A DNA stretch of 64,000 nt from Halobellus sp. Atlit-31R. GTDB lineage: Archaea > Halobacteriota > Halobacteria > Halobacteriales > Haloferacaceae. This document shows positions 33,792-43,473 of the stretch, one piece after another. Numbering within the stretch: position 1 is the first letter of the stretch; every line of letters begins with the position of its first letter. Position numbers and translations under genes: made by a program. The stretch spans positions 310,001 through 374,000 of the forward strand of contig QPLR01000004.1 of assembly GCA_003665935.1 (NCBI GenBank), in the 5' to 3' direction. The notes beneath the pieces were generated by a model that was not told the DNA's origin, made no database searches, and saw nothing but the letters and a program-made list of their open reading frames with translations.

Positions 33792-36380
33792 ATGACGCCA
33801 CCGAACCGCGAGGACCGGGAGGCGACCCGGTCGGGGTCACGGGCCGACGGCGGTGGACCGGCGGACTCGCCCCGACAGGAGGGCGACGGGGCGGCCGCCA
33901 CCTTCGACGTGCCCGGGATGGACTGTCCGTCGTGTGCGGGCAAAGTAGAGCAGAGCGTCTCGAAGCTCGACGGCATCCAAGCGATGGATCCGCGGGTCGC
34001 GAGCGGACGGCTCACCGTCACCTACGACGCCGCATCGACGACGGTGAGCGACATCGAAGGCCGAATCGAGAAAGCGGGCTACAGCGTCGAGGGGACCAGC
34101 GAGGCAGAGGTCAGTCTGTCGGTTCCCGGGATGGACTGTCCCTCCTGCGCCGGGAAAGTCGAGAGTGCACTCGACCGCGTCGACGGCGTCGAAGCCCGCG
34201 AGACGCGACCGACGACGGGGAGCGTGACCGTCGCCTACGACGAGCGAGCGGCGTCCGCCGACGACCTCGTCGAGGCGGTCGAAGCGGCCGGCTACGAGGT
34301 GACGGACGCCGACGGGCGGGGCCTCGATCGAGACGACAACGGCGGGGAGAGCGGCCGCGACTCCATCTGGACCAGCAGGCGGGCGGTCGCGACCTGGGTC
34401 AGCGGCGTGTTTCTGGCGGTCGGGCTGGCCGTCGAGTTCGTCGCCACGAGCGCGAACGTCCCGCTGGGAGGCGCCTTCGGCACGACGCTGTGGCTCGGGG
34501 ATCTGCTCTTCCTCGTGGCCATCGCGACCGGCGGGCAGGCGATCCTCCGGAACGGCTACTACTCCGCGCGGAATCTGAGCCTCGACATCGACTTCCTGAT
34601 GTCGGCCGCGATCGTGGGCGCGCTCGCGGCGAGTCTCGCGTTCGGCGAGGCGCTGTACTTCGAGGCCGCGACGCTGGCGTTCCTCTTCAGCGTCGCCGAG
34701 TTGCTGGAGCGCTACTCGATGGATCGCGCGCGCAACTCGCTGACGGAGCTGATGGAGCTCTCGCCCGACGAGGCGACGGTCAAGCGGGACGGTGCCGAGG
34801 AGACCGTGCCCGTGGCGGCGGTTCAGCCGGGCGACGTCGTCGTCGTCCGGCCCGGCGAGAAGATCCCGATGGACGGCGAGGTCGAAGACGGCGACAGCGC
34901 GGTGAATCAGGCCCCGATCACGGGCGAGAGCGTGCCGGTCGACAAAGCCGTCGGCGACGAGGTGTACGCCGGTTCGATCAATACGGACGGCTACCTGGAG
35001 ATTCGGGTCACCACGGCGGCGGGCGACAACACCATCTCGCGGATCGTCGAGATGGTCGAAGACGCCCAGTCGAAGAAGACCGAGCGCGAGCAGTTCGTCG
35101 AGCGGTTCGCGGCGTACTACACGCCTGTGGTTGTCGCGTTCGCGATCCTCGTCACGCTCGGGACGCCGGTCGTCTTCGGCGTGTCCTGGCCGACAGCCAT
35201 CGTCTACGGGCTGACGCTGCTCGTGCTCGCCTGCCCGTGCGCGTTCGTCATCTCGACACCCGTCTCCGTGGTGTCGGGGATCACGAGCGCCGCGAAGAAC
35301 GGGGTGTTGATCAAGGGCGGGTCGCATCTGGAGGCGATGGGCGCGGTCGACGTCGTCGCGTTCGACAAGACCGGGACGCTCACGCGCGGAGAGCTCACCG
35401 TCACCGACGTCGTCCCGCTGAACGGAAACGACGAGGCCGACGTACTCCGCTGTGCCCGCGGGCTCGAAGCGCGGAGCGAACACCCGGTCGGTGAGGCGAT
35501 CGTCGCCGCCGCCGGGGCGGCCGGCGTCGAACAGAGGTCCGTGGAGGACTTCGAGAGCCTCACCGGGAAGGGCGTCCGCGCGACGCTCGACGGGACCCCG
35601 CACATTGCGGGCAAGCCAGGGCTCTTCGAGGGGCTCGGTTTCGACCTCGAACACGTCCACGCGACGACCGACGGCGGTGCCGTGACGACCGCGGCGCAGC
35701 AGATCTGCGAGCGCAACGACTGCGTCGACCTGCTCCACGACACGGTGCCCGAACTGGAATCCGAGGGCAAGACCGTCGTGCTCGTCGGAACAGCGGACGA
35801 GCTGGAGGGGGTCATCGCCGTCGCCGACGAGATTCGACCGGAGGCCGCCCGCGCGGTCGCCCGATTGCGCGACCTCGGGGTCTCGCGGACCGTGATGCTC
35901 ACCGGCGACAACGAGCGGACCGCCCGCGCGATCGCCGCGGAGGTCGGCGTCGACGAGTACCGCGCCGAGCTCCTCCCCGACGAGAAGGTGACCGCGATCC
36001 GCGAACTGCTGTCGGCGTCCGGCGAGGGCGGCGTCGCGATGCTCGGCGACGGCATCAACGACGCGCCGGCGCTCGCGACCGCGACGGTCGGCGTCGCTAT
36101 GGGTGCGGCGGGGACGGACACGGCGCTCGAAACCGCCGACATCGCGTTGATGGCCGACGACCTCTCGAAGCTCCCGTACCTGTACGAGCTCGCGAACGAC
36201 GCGAACAGCGTCATCCGACAGAACATCTGGGCCAGCCTCGGAATCAAGGCGCTCTTGGCCGTTGCCGTGCCGTTCGGCTACGTGCCGATCTGGCTGGCCG
36301 TGCTGGCGGGCGACGCCGGGATGACCGTCGGCGTGACGAGCAACGCGATGCGACTCGCCCGGCTGCGTCCCGACGAGTGA
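33792..36380 (+). CDS. zntA: Heavy-metal P1B-type ATPase, zinc/cadmium class
   Basis: 862 residues. Two N-terminal HMA domains each carry GMDCPSCAGKVE (Cys45/48 and Cys116/119). Eight membrane helices are expected. The membrane metal motif is CPC (about 481-483), the phosphorylation site DKTGTLT, the hinge MLTGDNERTARAIA and GDGINDAPAL. The last helices read NIWASLGIKALLA and LAGDAGMTVG. The Lys there and the Asp in the final helix are the signature of the P1B-2 (Zn/Cd/Pb) class, not of copper pumps, which have Tyr-Asn and Met-Ser-Ser there. So it probably exports zinc or cadmium although its neighbours handle copper. Confidence 0.93.
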   Translation: MTPPNREDREATRSGSRADGGGPADSPRQEGDGAAATFDVPGMDCPSCAGKVEQSVSKLDGIQAMDPRVASGRLTVTYDAASTTVSDIEGRIEKAGYSVEGTSEAEVSLSVPGMDCPSCAGKVESALDRVDGVEARETRPTTGSVTVAYDERAASADDLVEAVEAAGYEVTDADGRGLDRDDNGGESGRDSIWTSRRAVATWVSGVFLAVGLAVEFVATSANVPLGGAFGTTLWLGDLLFLVAIATGGQAILRNGYYSARNLSLDIDFLMSAAIVGALAASLAFGEALYFEAATLAFLFSVAELLERYSMDRARNSLTELMELSPDEATVKRDGAEETVPVAAVQPGDVVVVRPGEKIPMDGEVEDGDSAVNQAPITGESVPVDKAVGDEVYAGSINTDGYLEIRVTTAAGDNTISRIVEMVEDAQSKKTEREQFVERFAAYYTPVVVAFAILVTLGTPVVFGVSWPTAIVYGLTLLVLACPCAFVISTPVSVVSGITSAAKNGVLIKGGSHLEAMGAVDVVAFDKTGTLTRGELTVTDVVPLNGNDEADVLRCARGLEARSEHPVGEAIVAAAGAAGVEQRSVEDFESLTGKGVRATLDGTPHIAGKPGLFEGLGFDLEHVHATTDGGAVTTAAQQICERNDCVDLLHDTVPELESEGKTVVLVGTADELEGVIAVADEIRPEAARAVARLRDLGVSRTVMLTGDNERTARAIAAEVGVDEYRAELLPDEKVTAIRELLSASGEGGVAMLGDGINDAPALATATVGVAMGAAGTDTALETADIALMADDLSKLPYLYELANDANSVIRQNIWASLGIKALLAVAVPFGYVPIWLAVLAGDAGMTVGVTSNAMRLARLRPDE

Positions 36381-36450
36381 GGGCCGCGGGGGAGCCGCCA
36401 CCCCGCCGGGCGGTACCAGCGTTCAAATCGGCCGGGAGTCTATATCCGCT

Positions 36451-37125
36451 ATGGCAACGCAGTTGAGCGAGGACGTGTGGCAGTTCGGCCTCCGCGGCGT
36501 CAACGCGTATCTCGTCTTCGACGACGTCCCCACGCTCGTCGACGCCGGGACGCCGCTGGACGAGTCCGCGATCCGCGAGGGCCTCGACGCCGCCGGCGTC
36601 GACGTCAGCGACGTCGGACGGGTGCTTCTCACGCACTACGACCTCGACCACGTCGGGGCGCTCGCGGCGCTGACGCCGGCGCTGGACGCGACCGTCTACG
36701 CGGGACCGTACGACGCGGGGATCCTGACCGGTCGGCGATCGCCCCCGCTGACGAACCACAAGGGCGCGTTCCAGCGACTCGCCAGCGTGTTCACGACGCA
36801 TCCGTCACTCGACGTCGTTCCCGTCGAGGACGGCGAGACGGTCGGGACGTTCACCGCCTACCACACGCCCGGCCACACGCCGGGGCACGTGGCGTACGTG
36901 AGTCGGGAGCGCGACGTCGGGCTGCTCGGCGATCTCGTGGCCGAATCCGACGGCGCGCTCGAACCGTCCGGCTGGGCAATGAGCTACGACACGGCGCAGG
37001 TCCGCGAGAGCATCGAGCGACTGGCGGCGGTTGCGCCGGCGTTCGAGATCGCGTGCGTGGGTCACGGAACGCCGCTCGCGAGCGGCGGCAGCGACGCCCT
37101 CGGCGCGCTCGCCCAGCGAGTGTGA
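36451..37125 (+). CDS. MBL-fold metallo-hydrolase
   Basis: 224 residues. The metallo-beta-lactamase core shows LVDAGTPLDESAI, then LLTHYDLDHVGAL, the metal motif with the first residues H-x-D-x-D-H (Asp in place of the usual second His), GHTPGHVAYV and LLGDLVAESDG, with a C-terminal VGHGTPL. Haloarchaeal members often have the Asp variant. It follows the P1B ATPase by 70 bases on the same strand and converges on ccdA. General hydrolase of glyoxalase II type; substrate unknown. Confidence 0.92.
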   Translation: MATQLSEDVWQFGLRGVNAYLVFDDVPTLVDAGTPLDESAIREGLDAAGVDVSDVGRVLLTHYDLDHVGALAALTPALDATVYAGPYDAGILTGRRSPPLTNHKGAFQRLASVFTTHPSLDVVPVEDGETVGTFTAYHTPGHTPGHVAYVSRERDVGLLGDLVAESDGALEPSGWAMSYDTAQVRESIERLAAVAPAFEIACVGHGTPLASGGSDALGALAQRV

Positions 37126-37150
37126 GTCGCGGTCGGAGAAGCGACTGCCC

Positions 37151-37804
37151 TCAGAGCACGTCGAGGACGACGATCGAGAGGTAGAGCTGTCCCAAGCCGG
37201 CGAGCACGAGGAGGACGCCCGCGGCCTGCTTCAGGTAGCCGGCGTACCGGCCCGCCCCGCGCCAGGCGGTCACGCCAGCGTCTGTCAGGAGCGTCACGCC
37301 GACGAGCGGGACCGCGACGCCCCCGGCGTAGGCCCCGAGGACGACGAGCCCCCGTGCGGGAGAGAGCGACGACGCCTGTGCGATCACGCCGAGGAACAGC
37401 GGGACGACGCATCCGGCCGCCGCGACGGCGTAGACCGCGCCGAAGACGCCGAAGCCGAGCAGCGACTCGGGACGCGCCGGCAGCGGGATCGTCGGCGGCG
37501 TCCACCCGTAGAGGACCAGCAGACCGAAGACGACCAGCGCGGCGCCGATCAGCGGCTCGAACATCGGCAGCAGCGACGTGAGTCGCTGGCCGACGGCGAG
37601 AGCCAAAGACGCGACGACGCCGAGGGCGACGATCGCTCCGGCGGCGGCCGCGAGGCCCGAAACGAGTCCGGGCGTGTCGTCGTTGCGGCGGACGTAGTAG
37701 CCGACGTAGCCGGGGAGTAACGGAAACGCACAGGGCGCAAAGAAGGTCGTGACGCCCGTCCCGGCGGCGAACGCGACGGTCCCGAAGAACGCGGTCGAGG
37801 TCAC
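37151..37804 (-). CDS. ccdA: CcdA-like thiol-disulfide membrane protein
   Basis: 217 residues from a GTG overlapping the TlpA stop (GTGA). Six membrane segments are expected. The first ends in FFAPCAFPLLPGYVGYY and the fourth has AAAGCVVPLFLG; the two Cys-Pro-like positions are the redox pair of CcdA/DsbD. CcdA carries reducing equivalents from cytoplasmic thioredoxin to extracellular partners such as the adjacent TlpA-like protein. That pairing is used in cytochrome c and CuA assembly. Third gene of the SCO-TlpA-CcdA operon. Confidence 0.92.
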   Translation of the reverse strand: MTSTAFFGTVAFAAGTGVTTFFAPCAFPLLPGYVGYYVRRNDDTPGLVSGLAAAAGAIVALGVVASLALAVGQRLTSLLPMFEPLIGAALVVFGLLVLYGWTPPTIPLPARPESLLGFGVFGAVYAVAAAGCVVPLFLGVIAQASSLSPARGLVVLGAYAGGVAVPLVGVTLLTDAGVTAWRGAGRYAGYLKQAAGVLLVLAGLGQLYLSIVVLDVL

Positions 37805-38337
37805 GTCTCCGGGAGGGCGCGGTCGATTTCGGTTCTGAGCGTCGCCGCCGACGCGACGCCCGCGTGATCCCAGCTGATCGCGCCCGACGCGTCGGCGACG
37901 ACGAGATACGGGAGTCCCGACGCCCCGACGGCAGCCATCAGGTCGCTCTCGGGGTCGAGGGCGACCGTCCACTGACCGTCGTGCGTCTGCCACCACTGGC
38001 GGACGTCCTCGCGCGTGAGCGTCCCGCCGATCCGCTCGTTCGTGACGGAGACGAACGCGACCCGATCGCCGTACTCCTCGTAGACGGTCGAGAGCGCGTC
38101 CATCTGCTCTTTGCAGGGGGCACACCACGTCGCGAAGAGGTCGATCACGGTCGGCCTGTCGGCGGCGGGGACGGCCGTCTCGCCGGCTGTCGAACCGCGG
38201 GCGTCGAGCGTTTCGAGCCGCATCGGGAGAGTGCCGTCGTCGCCCCCGGTCCCCGGCAGATCACCGCGGAGCGCCGCCACGCTGGCACCGGTGAGCCCGA
38301 GACCGCCGAGAGCGGTCAGGAGCTGGCGGCGGTTCAT
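37801..38337 (-). CDS. TlpA-like extracellular thioredoxin
   Basis: 178 residues. The N-terminus MNRRQLLTALGGLGLTG is a twin-arginine-type signal. The thioredoxin-fold active site is WCAPC (residues 71-75) after VIDLFAT, and the fold closes with GLPYLVVADASG (cis-Pro loop). It overlaps the SCO gene upstream and ccdA downstream by four bases each. Expected role: keeping the cysteines of copper-site proteins or apocytochromes reduced outside the membrane. Confidence 0.94.
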   Translation of the reverse strand: MNRRQLLTALGGLGLTGASVAALRGDLPGTGGDDGTLPMRLETLDARGSTAGETAVPAADRPTVIDLFATWCAPCKEQMDALSTVYEEYGDRVAFVSVTNERIGGTLTREDVRQWWQTHDGQWTVALDPESDLMAAVGASGLPYLVVADASGAISWDHAGVASAATLRTEIDRALPET

Positions 38338-38999
38338 CGGTTTCTGACGGTTTCGAGGTCGGCGACGATCCGTTCGGGGTCCGGCGACTCGGTCCGGTAG
38401 GCGCGCTCGACGTAGCCGTCGGCGTTCACGAGATACGTCATCGCCGAGTGCGCGAACATATACATGTCCATATCGTCGGGCTGGGTGCGCTGGAAGGTAA
38501 CGCCGAACTGCTCCGAGACGACGGCCTTCGCTCGCGCTTTCGACTCGGGGCGGAGGAACTGCCAGTTGCCGGCGTCGAGTGCGACGTTCATCTGCTCGCC
38601 GTACGTTTGGAGGCGTTCGGCGTCGTCACGCTCCGGGTCGAACGTCACCGGGAGGAACGCGACGTCGTCGGCGTAGCCCTCCTCGATCGAGTGCGTCTGC
38701 ACGTTCCGCATCGACTGAATCAACACGGGACAGACCGTGTTGCAGTGGCTGTAGAAGAACGTCAGCAGCTGCGGTTTGCCGACGGACCGAACGTCGACCT
38801 CGCGGCCTCCGATCGGGTCCGGCAGCGTCGCCGCCGGGACGCGCTGGCCCCACGCGGGGTACGGAAGCTCCTCGCTCGTGTACTCGCGGTCCGGCTCCGG
38901 GAGCGCGACGTCCGGGTTCGAGTCTCCCAGTCCGAGACAGCCCGCCGTCCCGAGGACGCCGGCGGCGGCCGCACCGCGAAGGTAGGTCCGTCGCTGCAT
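38334..38999 (-). CDS. SCO1/SenC family copper chaperone (second copy)
   Basis: 221 residues. A signal with Arg-Arg and lipobox (TAGC, Cys21) is followed by the SCO domain with SHCNTVCPVL (Cys86 and Cys90) and the third ligand in MFAHSAMTYL. It is similar in length and layout to the SCO protein at 28452, including the ELPYPAWGQRVP region near residue 45, so the two are likely paralogues. Here the partner genes are TlpA and CcdA rather than Nos genes. One copy may serve the oxidase and the other a Nos-type enzyme. Confidence 0.95.
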   Translation of the reverse strand: MQRRTYLRGAAAAGVLGTAGCLGLGDSNPDVALPEPDREYTSEELPYPAWGQRVPAATLPDPIGGREVDVRSVGKPQLLTFFYSHCNTVCPVLIQSMRNVQTHSIEEGYADDVAFLPVTFDPERDDAERLQTYGEQMNVALDAGNWQFLRPESKARAKAVVSEQFGVTFQRTQPDDMDMYMFAHSAMTYLVNADGYVERAYRTESPDPERIVADLETVRNR

Positions 39000-39098
39000 T
39001 GTTACTCCGGACTCAGCGGTGCGGAGGCATAAGGCGAGTGGTCGTTCCCCGAGGGTGAAAATGACGGTTCGGCTCCCGAGAAGGCCCGTGCGCGGCCG

Positions 39099-41183
39099 CT
39101 ACTGGACCGACAGTTCGGTCACTGCAGCGTCGACGACGCCGACGCCGTAGCCGGAGATCGACGCGTCGCCGACGCGCCATTCGACGCCGTCGGGGGCGTC
39201 CACCTCGATGGGGTCACCGCCGAAGTTGAGCACCCACGTGAGGCCGTCCCGCTCGGCAACGCGGACGGTCTCCGGGAAGCGACCGCTATATGCGACGCCG
39301 CCCCGGTCGAGGAGGTCGGTGACGAGCGCGTCCGCGAGGTCGGCCTCGGGCCAGACGCCGCAGTACGTGACGGAGCCGTCGCCGACGTCGTGGTCCAGCA
39401 CGGCCGGCCGTCCGGCGGCCGTCCCCGAGATATACTCGCCCGCGACGCTCGCCTCGTCGGGGACGAGCCACTCGGCCCACGTCCGGTAGTCGTACGTCGT
39501 CTCCCGGTAGGTGAGCGTGGTCTCGATCGAATCGGGGAGGCTCTCGTGCTGGTCGACGTGTCCGCCGACGAGCGACGCGAACGGACCGGGTGCGAGGTCG
39601 GGCTGAAGCCGGTTCCCCGGCAGTTTGTACCCGGAGCGCGGGCCCAGCAGCACGTGGCCGCCGTCGACGACGTAGTCCTCGAGCGCGCTCGCCAGCGACT
39701 CGCTCGCGAGATGCAGCGTCGGCGCGACGACGGCGGCGTAGCCGTCGAGGTCGGCTTCGGGTTCGACGACGTCGACCTGGACGCCGCGCGCCCGGAGCGC
39801 GCGGTAGAACGCGCCGACGAGGCCCCAGTAGTCGAACTCCGGGGCGTGCGGCTGCCCGGAGAGCGCCCAGAGGTCGTCGTAGGAGAAACACAGCGCCACG
39901 GGCGCGTCGACGCCGTCGAGGTCGCCGAGCGACTCGAACTCGGCGGCCGCGCGGGCGGCGTCCTCGTAGCCGCGGTCGGGCGAGCCGTCGTGTTTGCGCA
40001 GGCCGGCGTGATACTGTTCTTGGCCCTGTCGGCAGCGACGCCACCGGAAGTACGAGACGACGTTCGCGCCGTGGGCGACCGCCTGGTGCGCCCAGAGCCG
40101 CATCGCGCCCTCGCCGGGCTGCGGACAGCGCGGCGGCCAGTTGACGTCGCCGGGCTGTTGCTCCATCACCCAAAAGCCCGCGGGACCGCGGTAGAGGTCG
40201 TGGTTGAGACTCACCTGGTCCGGATCGCCAGCGCGGAGCCGGTCGTCGGTGAGCTCTGCGGTGTTTCGGTCCTGCGCGAAGCCGGTGGGGTAGGAGTCCC
40301 ACGTGGCGAAGTCGAGCGACTCGGAGACGCTGAAGGCGTCGAGCGTGTCGAAGTTGCCCATAAAGTTGTGCGTCACGAACCACTCGTCGTTCGCCTCGCG
40401 GACGATCGCCGCCTGCAGTTCGTTGTAGTCGACGACGCTCTCGTTGGCGAAGCGCGCGTAGTCGAGGAGGCGCGAGGGGTGGTGTTCGGCCGCGGTGTGT
40501 CGCGGCGGCTGAAGCTCGTCGAACGAGCCGTACTGCTGGCTCCAGAAGGTCGTTCCCCACGTCTCGTTGAGCGCGTCGACGTCGTCGTAGCGGTCGCGAC
40601 ACCACTCGCGGAACGCCGCGGCGCAGTCGTCACAGTAACACCGGACGGTGTGGTGACAGCCGTACTCGTTGTCCGTCTGCCAGCCCACTACCGGGTCGGC
40701 GTCGGCGTAGCGCTCCGCCATTCGGCGGGCGATTCGGGCGCTCTCCTCGCGGTAGACCGCCGAGTTGAAGCAGTAGTGCCGTCGGCTGCCGAACTCGCGC
40801 GTCGTTCCGTCGGGCTCTTCCTGGAGGATCTCGGGGTACTCGTCGATCAGCCACTTCGGCGGCGTCGCCGTCGGCGTACAGAGCACCACGTCGATGCCGG
40901 CGTCGCCGAGCAGCGAGACGGCGGTGTCGAGCCACTCGAAGTCGAACGCGCCGCGCTCGGGCTCGATCCGGCCCCAGGAGAACTCGCCCATCCGGACGAC
41001 GTCGATGCCGGCGGCGGCCATCTGCTCGACGTCGGTCTCCCAGCGCTCGCGCGGCCAGTGCTCCGGGAAGTAACAGACGCCGATCCGGGGCGTCGCCGTC
41101 GCGCTCGCGTCAGAGGCGGTGAGCGCCGTACCGGGGGTTTCGTCGCTGTGCGCGTCGCCGTCTGCGTCGGTATCGTCAGTCAT
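39099..41183 (-). CDS. bgaH: Beta-galactosidase, glycoside hydrolase family 42
   Basis: 694 residues, very like haloarchaeal BgaH. After an acidic 33-residue extension comes RIGVCYFPEHWPRERWETDV. The acid/base region is GWQTDNEYGCHHT, with the Asn-Glu pair. A Cys cluster CYCDDCAAAF follows it, and the nucleophile region is WVMEQQPGDVNW. Domains: TIM barrel (about 30-410), trimerisation domain (VALCFSYDDLWALSG) and C-terminal beta domain. There is no signal peptide, so it acts in the cytoplasm on imported galactosides. Overlaps the alpha-galactosidase stop by eight bases. It is the last gene of the galactoside operon. Confidence 0.96.
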   Translation of the reverse strand: MTDDTDADGDAHSDETPGTALTASDASATATPRIGVCYFPEHWPRERWETDVEQMAAAGIDVVRMGEFSWGRIEPERGAFDFEWLDTAVSLLGDAGIDVVLCTPTATPPKWLIDEYPEILQEEPDGTTREFGSRRHYCFNSAVYREESARIARRMAERYADADPVVGWQTDNEYGCHHTVRCYCDDCAAAFREWCRDRYDDVDALNETWGTTFWSQQYGSFDELQPPRHTAAEHHPSRLLDYARFANESVVDYNELQAAIVREANDEWFVTHNFMGNFDTLDAFSVSESLDFATWDSYPTGFAQDRNTAELTDDRLRAGDPDQVSLNHDLYRGPAGFWVMEQQPGDVNWPPRCPQPGEGAMRLWAHQAVAHGANVVSYFRWRRCRQGQEQYHAGLRKHDGSPDRGYEDAARAAAEFESLGDLDGVDAPVALCFSYDDLWALSGQPHAPEFDYWGLVGAFYRALRARGVQVDVVEPEADLDGYAAVVAPTLHLASESLASALEDYVVDGGHVLLGPRSGYKLPGNRLQPDLAPGPFASLVGGHVDQHESLPDSIETTLTYRETTYDYRTWAEWLVPDEASVAGEYISGTAAGRPAVLDHDVGDGSVTYCGVWPEADLADALVTDLLDRGGVAYSGRFPETVRVAERDGLTWVLNFGGDPIEVDAPDGVEWRVGDASISGYGVGVVDAAVTELSVQ

Positions 41184-43473
41184 TCTGGGTCTCGAATTCG
41201 AATTCGTTCGCGCCCGGCGCGGCCGTGAGCGTGACCGTCTCGGCGGTGTCCGGGTCGTCGGCGGACGGACGCTCTTGCAGGTCGGCGTCGGACTCGCCCT
41301 CTGTGGAGTCGCTCCCGGACTCGCGCCGCGTCGAGTCGCTCGGCCGCCACGCGCCGGGCGTCGCGACGACCAACTCCATCGGCGCGTCGGCGTCGAGTGT
41401 CACCGACAGTGCGCCGGCGTCCCACTCGACGGCCGTCACCTGTGCGGCGCCGTTCGCGAGGTGGTCGGCACCGACGAGCGACGGGCGGTCTTCCTCCGGG
41501 GCGAGCGCGCAGTGGACCAGAAGGCAGCCGTGCGGGGCGACCTCGCGTTCGATCGGCCCGCGAGCGAGGCCGTCGGTCTCACCGGCCGGTCCGAGCGCCG
41601 TCCAGGCGAGCGCCGTCGGGTCGGCATCCGGATCGGAGTCGCCCGCGACGTGTTCGCGCGGGTCGACGCGGAGCCGACGCGTCTCGTCGCTCCAGTTGAA
41701 CGCCGCGACGGCGGCCGACCCGTCGGCGGGGCGGTCGCAGACGACGCAGTCGGGGAACTCCCGGTCACCGATCCCGCGGACGTCGCCGTCCGCGACAGGC
41801 GGGAGCGTGCGCTCGAAGAGGCGACGACCCGCGTCGTCGATCTCCGCGACGGCGTCGCTGAGGAAGTTCGAGCCGCCGGTGAGCGCGACGAGCGCGGCGA
41901 ACGATTCGCGCTCGGCGACGGTGAGCTCGGTCGTCTCGCGGACGAGCTGGCAGTCGGGGTCGTTCAGCCACAGCCGACGGTGACAGAACTGACGGTTCAG
42001 GACGTTGCGGACGGCGTTCTCGTGAGCCGGCTGGCTGGCGCTGTCGCCGTCGCGCCGCCAGTACGGCGCGGTGTCGGGACCGATCCGCATCGCGTCGACG
42101 AGGCCGACGCTGGGGAAGCCGGGCGCGCCGCAGCCGAGGATGAACGCCTCGCCGACGGCGTCGCGGATCGTCTCCAGTCCGTGGCGGTACGCCTCCGCCC
42201 GCGTCACGTCGGCGTGTCGGTCGCCGGGCAACGCCGCGGCGTAGAGGAAGTCGAGTTTGAGGTACTCGAAGCCCCACTCCTCGACGACGGTCGCGAACGT
42301 CTCGCGGAGCCACGCGGTCACCTCCGGGTGGGTGGTATCGAGCGCGTACATCGGCCCGTGGCGCGCGCCCGCGTCGACCGGCTCTCCGCCGGCCGTCAGG
42401 AGCCACTCGGGGTGTTCGCGCGCCAGGTCGGAGTCGGCCTGCACGTAGAACGGTGCGAGCCAGAGTCCCGGGTCGTGACCGGCGGCGGCGACGTCGTCGC
42501 GCAGGTCGCGCATCGACTCGAAGCCCGCCGCGAGCGTCCGCCAGTCGCCGAACGCGGTCTCGTAGCCGTCGTCGATCTGGACGACGTCGAGGTCGACGCC
42601 CCAGTCGTCGAGGTCCGCGACGTTCGTGCTGACGTCCGCCGCGGTGACGTCGGTGAAGTAGTGGTACCACGAGCACCAGCCCGTGGGGGCGCTCGCAGGG
42701 ACGCGCGCTCCCATCCGCTCGCCGACGGCCGCCGCCAGCGATTCCAGCCCGGCCGTCGTCGAGCGACCGGCGTCGATCCGCAGCGTCGCGCTCTCGCGGC
42801 GCTCGCCGGGGCCGACGGAGATACCGTCGAGCGGGCAGACCGCGCTGAGAGCCGTCTCGCCGTCGGTGTCCGTCGCGGTCCGGATATCGAACCGCGTCAG
42901 CGACGACGCGTGATCGAGGAAGCCGAGCGTGAGCGTGCCCGGATCGCCGGCCAGCGCCGTGACCGCGTGGCTCGTCAGCGCGTCGTCGGGCGCGACGAGG
43001 TCGACCATCTGCGGCCGGCTCTTCGGCGTTTCTGGCGGGAAGCGGTCGTCGAGGCGGAGCGTCGCGGTCGGCGACCACGACTGATAGCCGTGGACGAAGG
43101 CGCGATCCGACGCCGCGAACGGGACGGTCCCGTCGAGCACCTCGATCGCGTCGAGACGAACCGCCTCGGCCGAGCGATTTTCGACCGCGACGGTCACGTC
43201 GACAGCGTGGTGATCGGGGCGGTCGTCGTCGCGGCTCTCGGACGCGTCGGTCACGGCGGTCGAACCGGTCTCGCTGGTCGCGTCAGACGCTCGCTCGACG
43301 GAGACGTCGACGACGAGTCCGTCGTGACTGTCGGCCCCCGCTGCGACGTCGACACCGACAGTGCCGGTAAAGAGCGTCGCCGACTCGCCGTCGACCGACG
43401 CAGACTCGATCGCGAGCCGGGCCGTCTCCGGATCGTACGCGACCGCCGTCCGGCCGGCGTCGACCCGCGTCAC
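41176..43473 (-). CDS. Alpha-galactosidase, glycoside hydrolase family 36-like
   Basis: 765 residues from a GTG overlapping the SDR stop (GTGA); an earlier ATG would run through the SDR gene. N-terminal beta-sandwich (about 1-270), then a TIM barrel with the motifs WCSWYHYFTDV, VQIDDGYE, EYLKLDFLYAAA (nucleophile Asp) and AMRIGPDTAPYW (acid/base Asp in R-x3-D). These are the catalytic landmarks of the GH36 clan. The C-terminus is a small beta domain rich in acidic residues. No signal is seen. It releases galactose from alpha-galactosides such as raffinose or melibiose, complementing the GH42 enzyme in the same operon. Confidence 0.93.
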   Translation of the reverse strand: MTRVDAGRTAVAYDPETARLAIESASVDGESATLFTGTVGVDVAAGADSHDGLVVDVSVERASDATSETGSTAVTDASESRDDDRPDHHAVDVTVAVENRSAEAVRLDAIEVLDGTVPFAASDRAFVHGYQSWSPTATLRLDDRFPPETPKSRPQMVDLVAPDDALTSHAVTALAGDPGTLTLGFLDHASSLTRFDIRTATDTDGETALSAVCPLDGISVGPGERRESATLRIDAGRSTTAGLESLAAAVGERMGARVPASAPTGWCSWYHYFTDVTAADVSTNVADLDDWGVDLDVVQIDDGYETAFGDWRTLAAGFESMRDLRDDVAAAGHDPGLWLAPFYVQADSDLAREHPEWLLTAGGEPVDAGARHGPMYALDTTHPEVTAWLRETFATVVEEWGFEYLKLDFLYAAALPGDRHADVTRAEAYRHGLETIRDAVGEAFILGCGAPGFPSVGLVDAMRIGPDTAPYWRRDGDSASQPAHENAVRNVLNRQFCHRRLWLNDPDCQLVRETTELTVAERESFAALVALTGGSNFLSDAVAEIDDAGRRLFERTLPPVADGDVRGIGDREFPDCVVCDRPADGSAAVAAFNWSDETRRLRVDPREHVAGDSDPDADPTALAWTALGPAGETDGLARGPIEREVAPHGCLLVHCALAPEEDRPSLVGADHLANGAAQVTAVEWDAGALSVTLDADAPMELVVATPGAWRPSDSTRRESGSDSTEGESDADLQERPSADDPDTAETVTLTAAPGANEFEFETQND

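Noticed and set aside
33792-36380. CopA (copper ATPase) assignment
   Set aside because: Final-helix residues are of the P1B-2 (zinc/cadmium) class even though the neighbours are copper genes.
36381-36450. tRNA-like T-loop TTCAAATC
   Set aside because: The flanks do not pair into a T stem and no acceptor or anticodon arm is present; the element is better read as part of the promoter of the MBL-fold gene.
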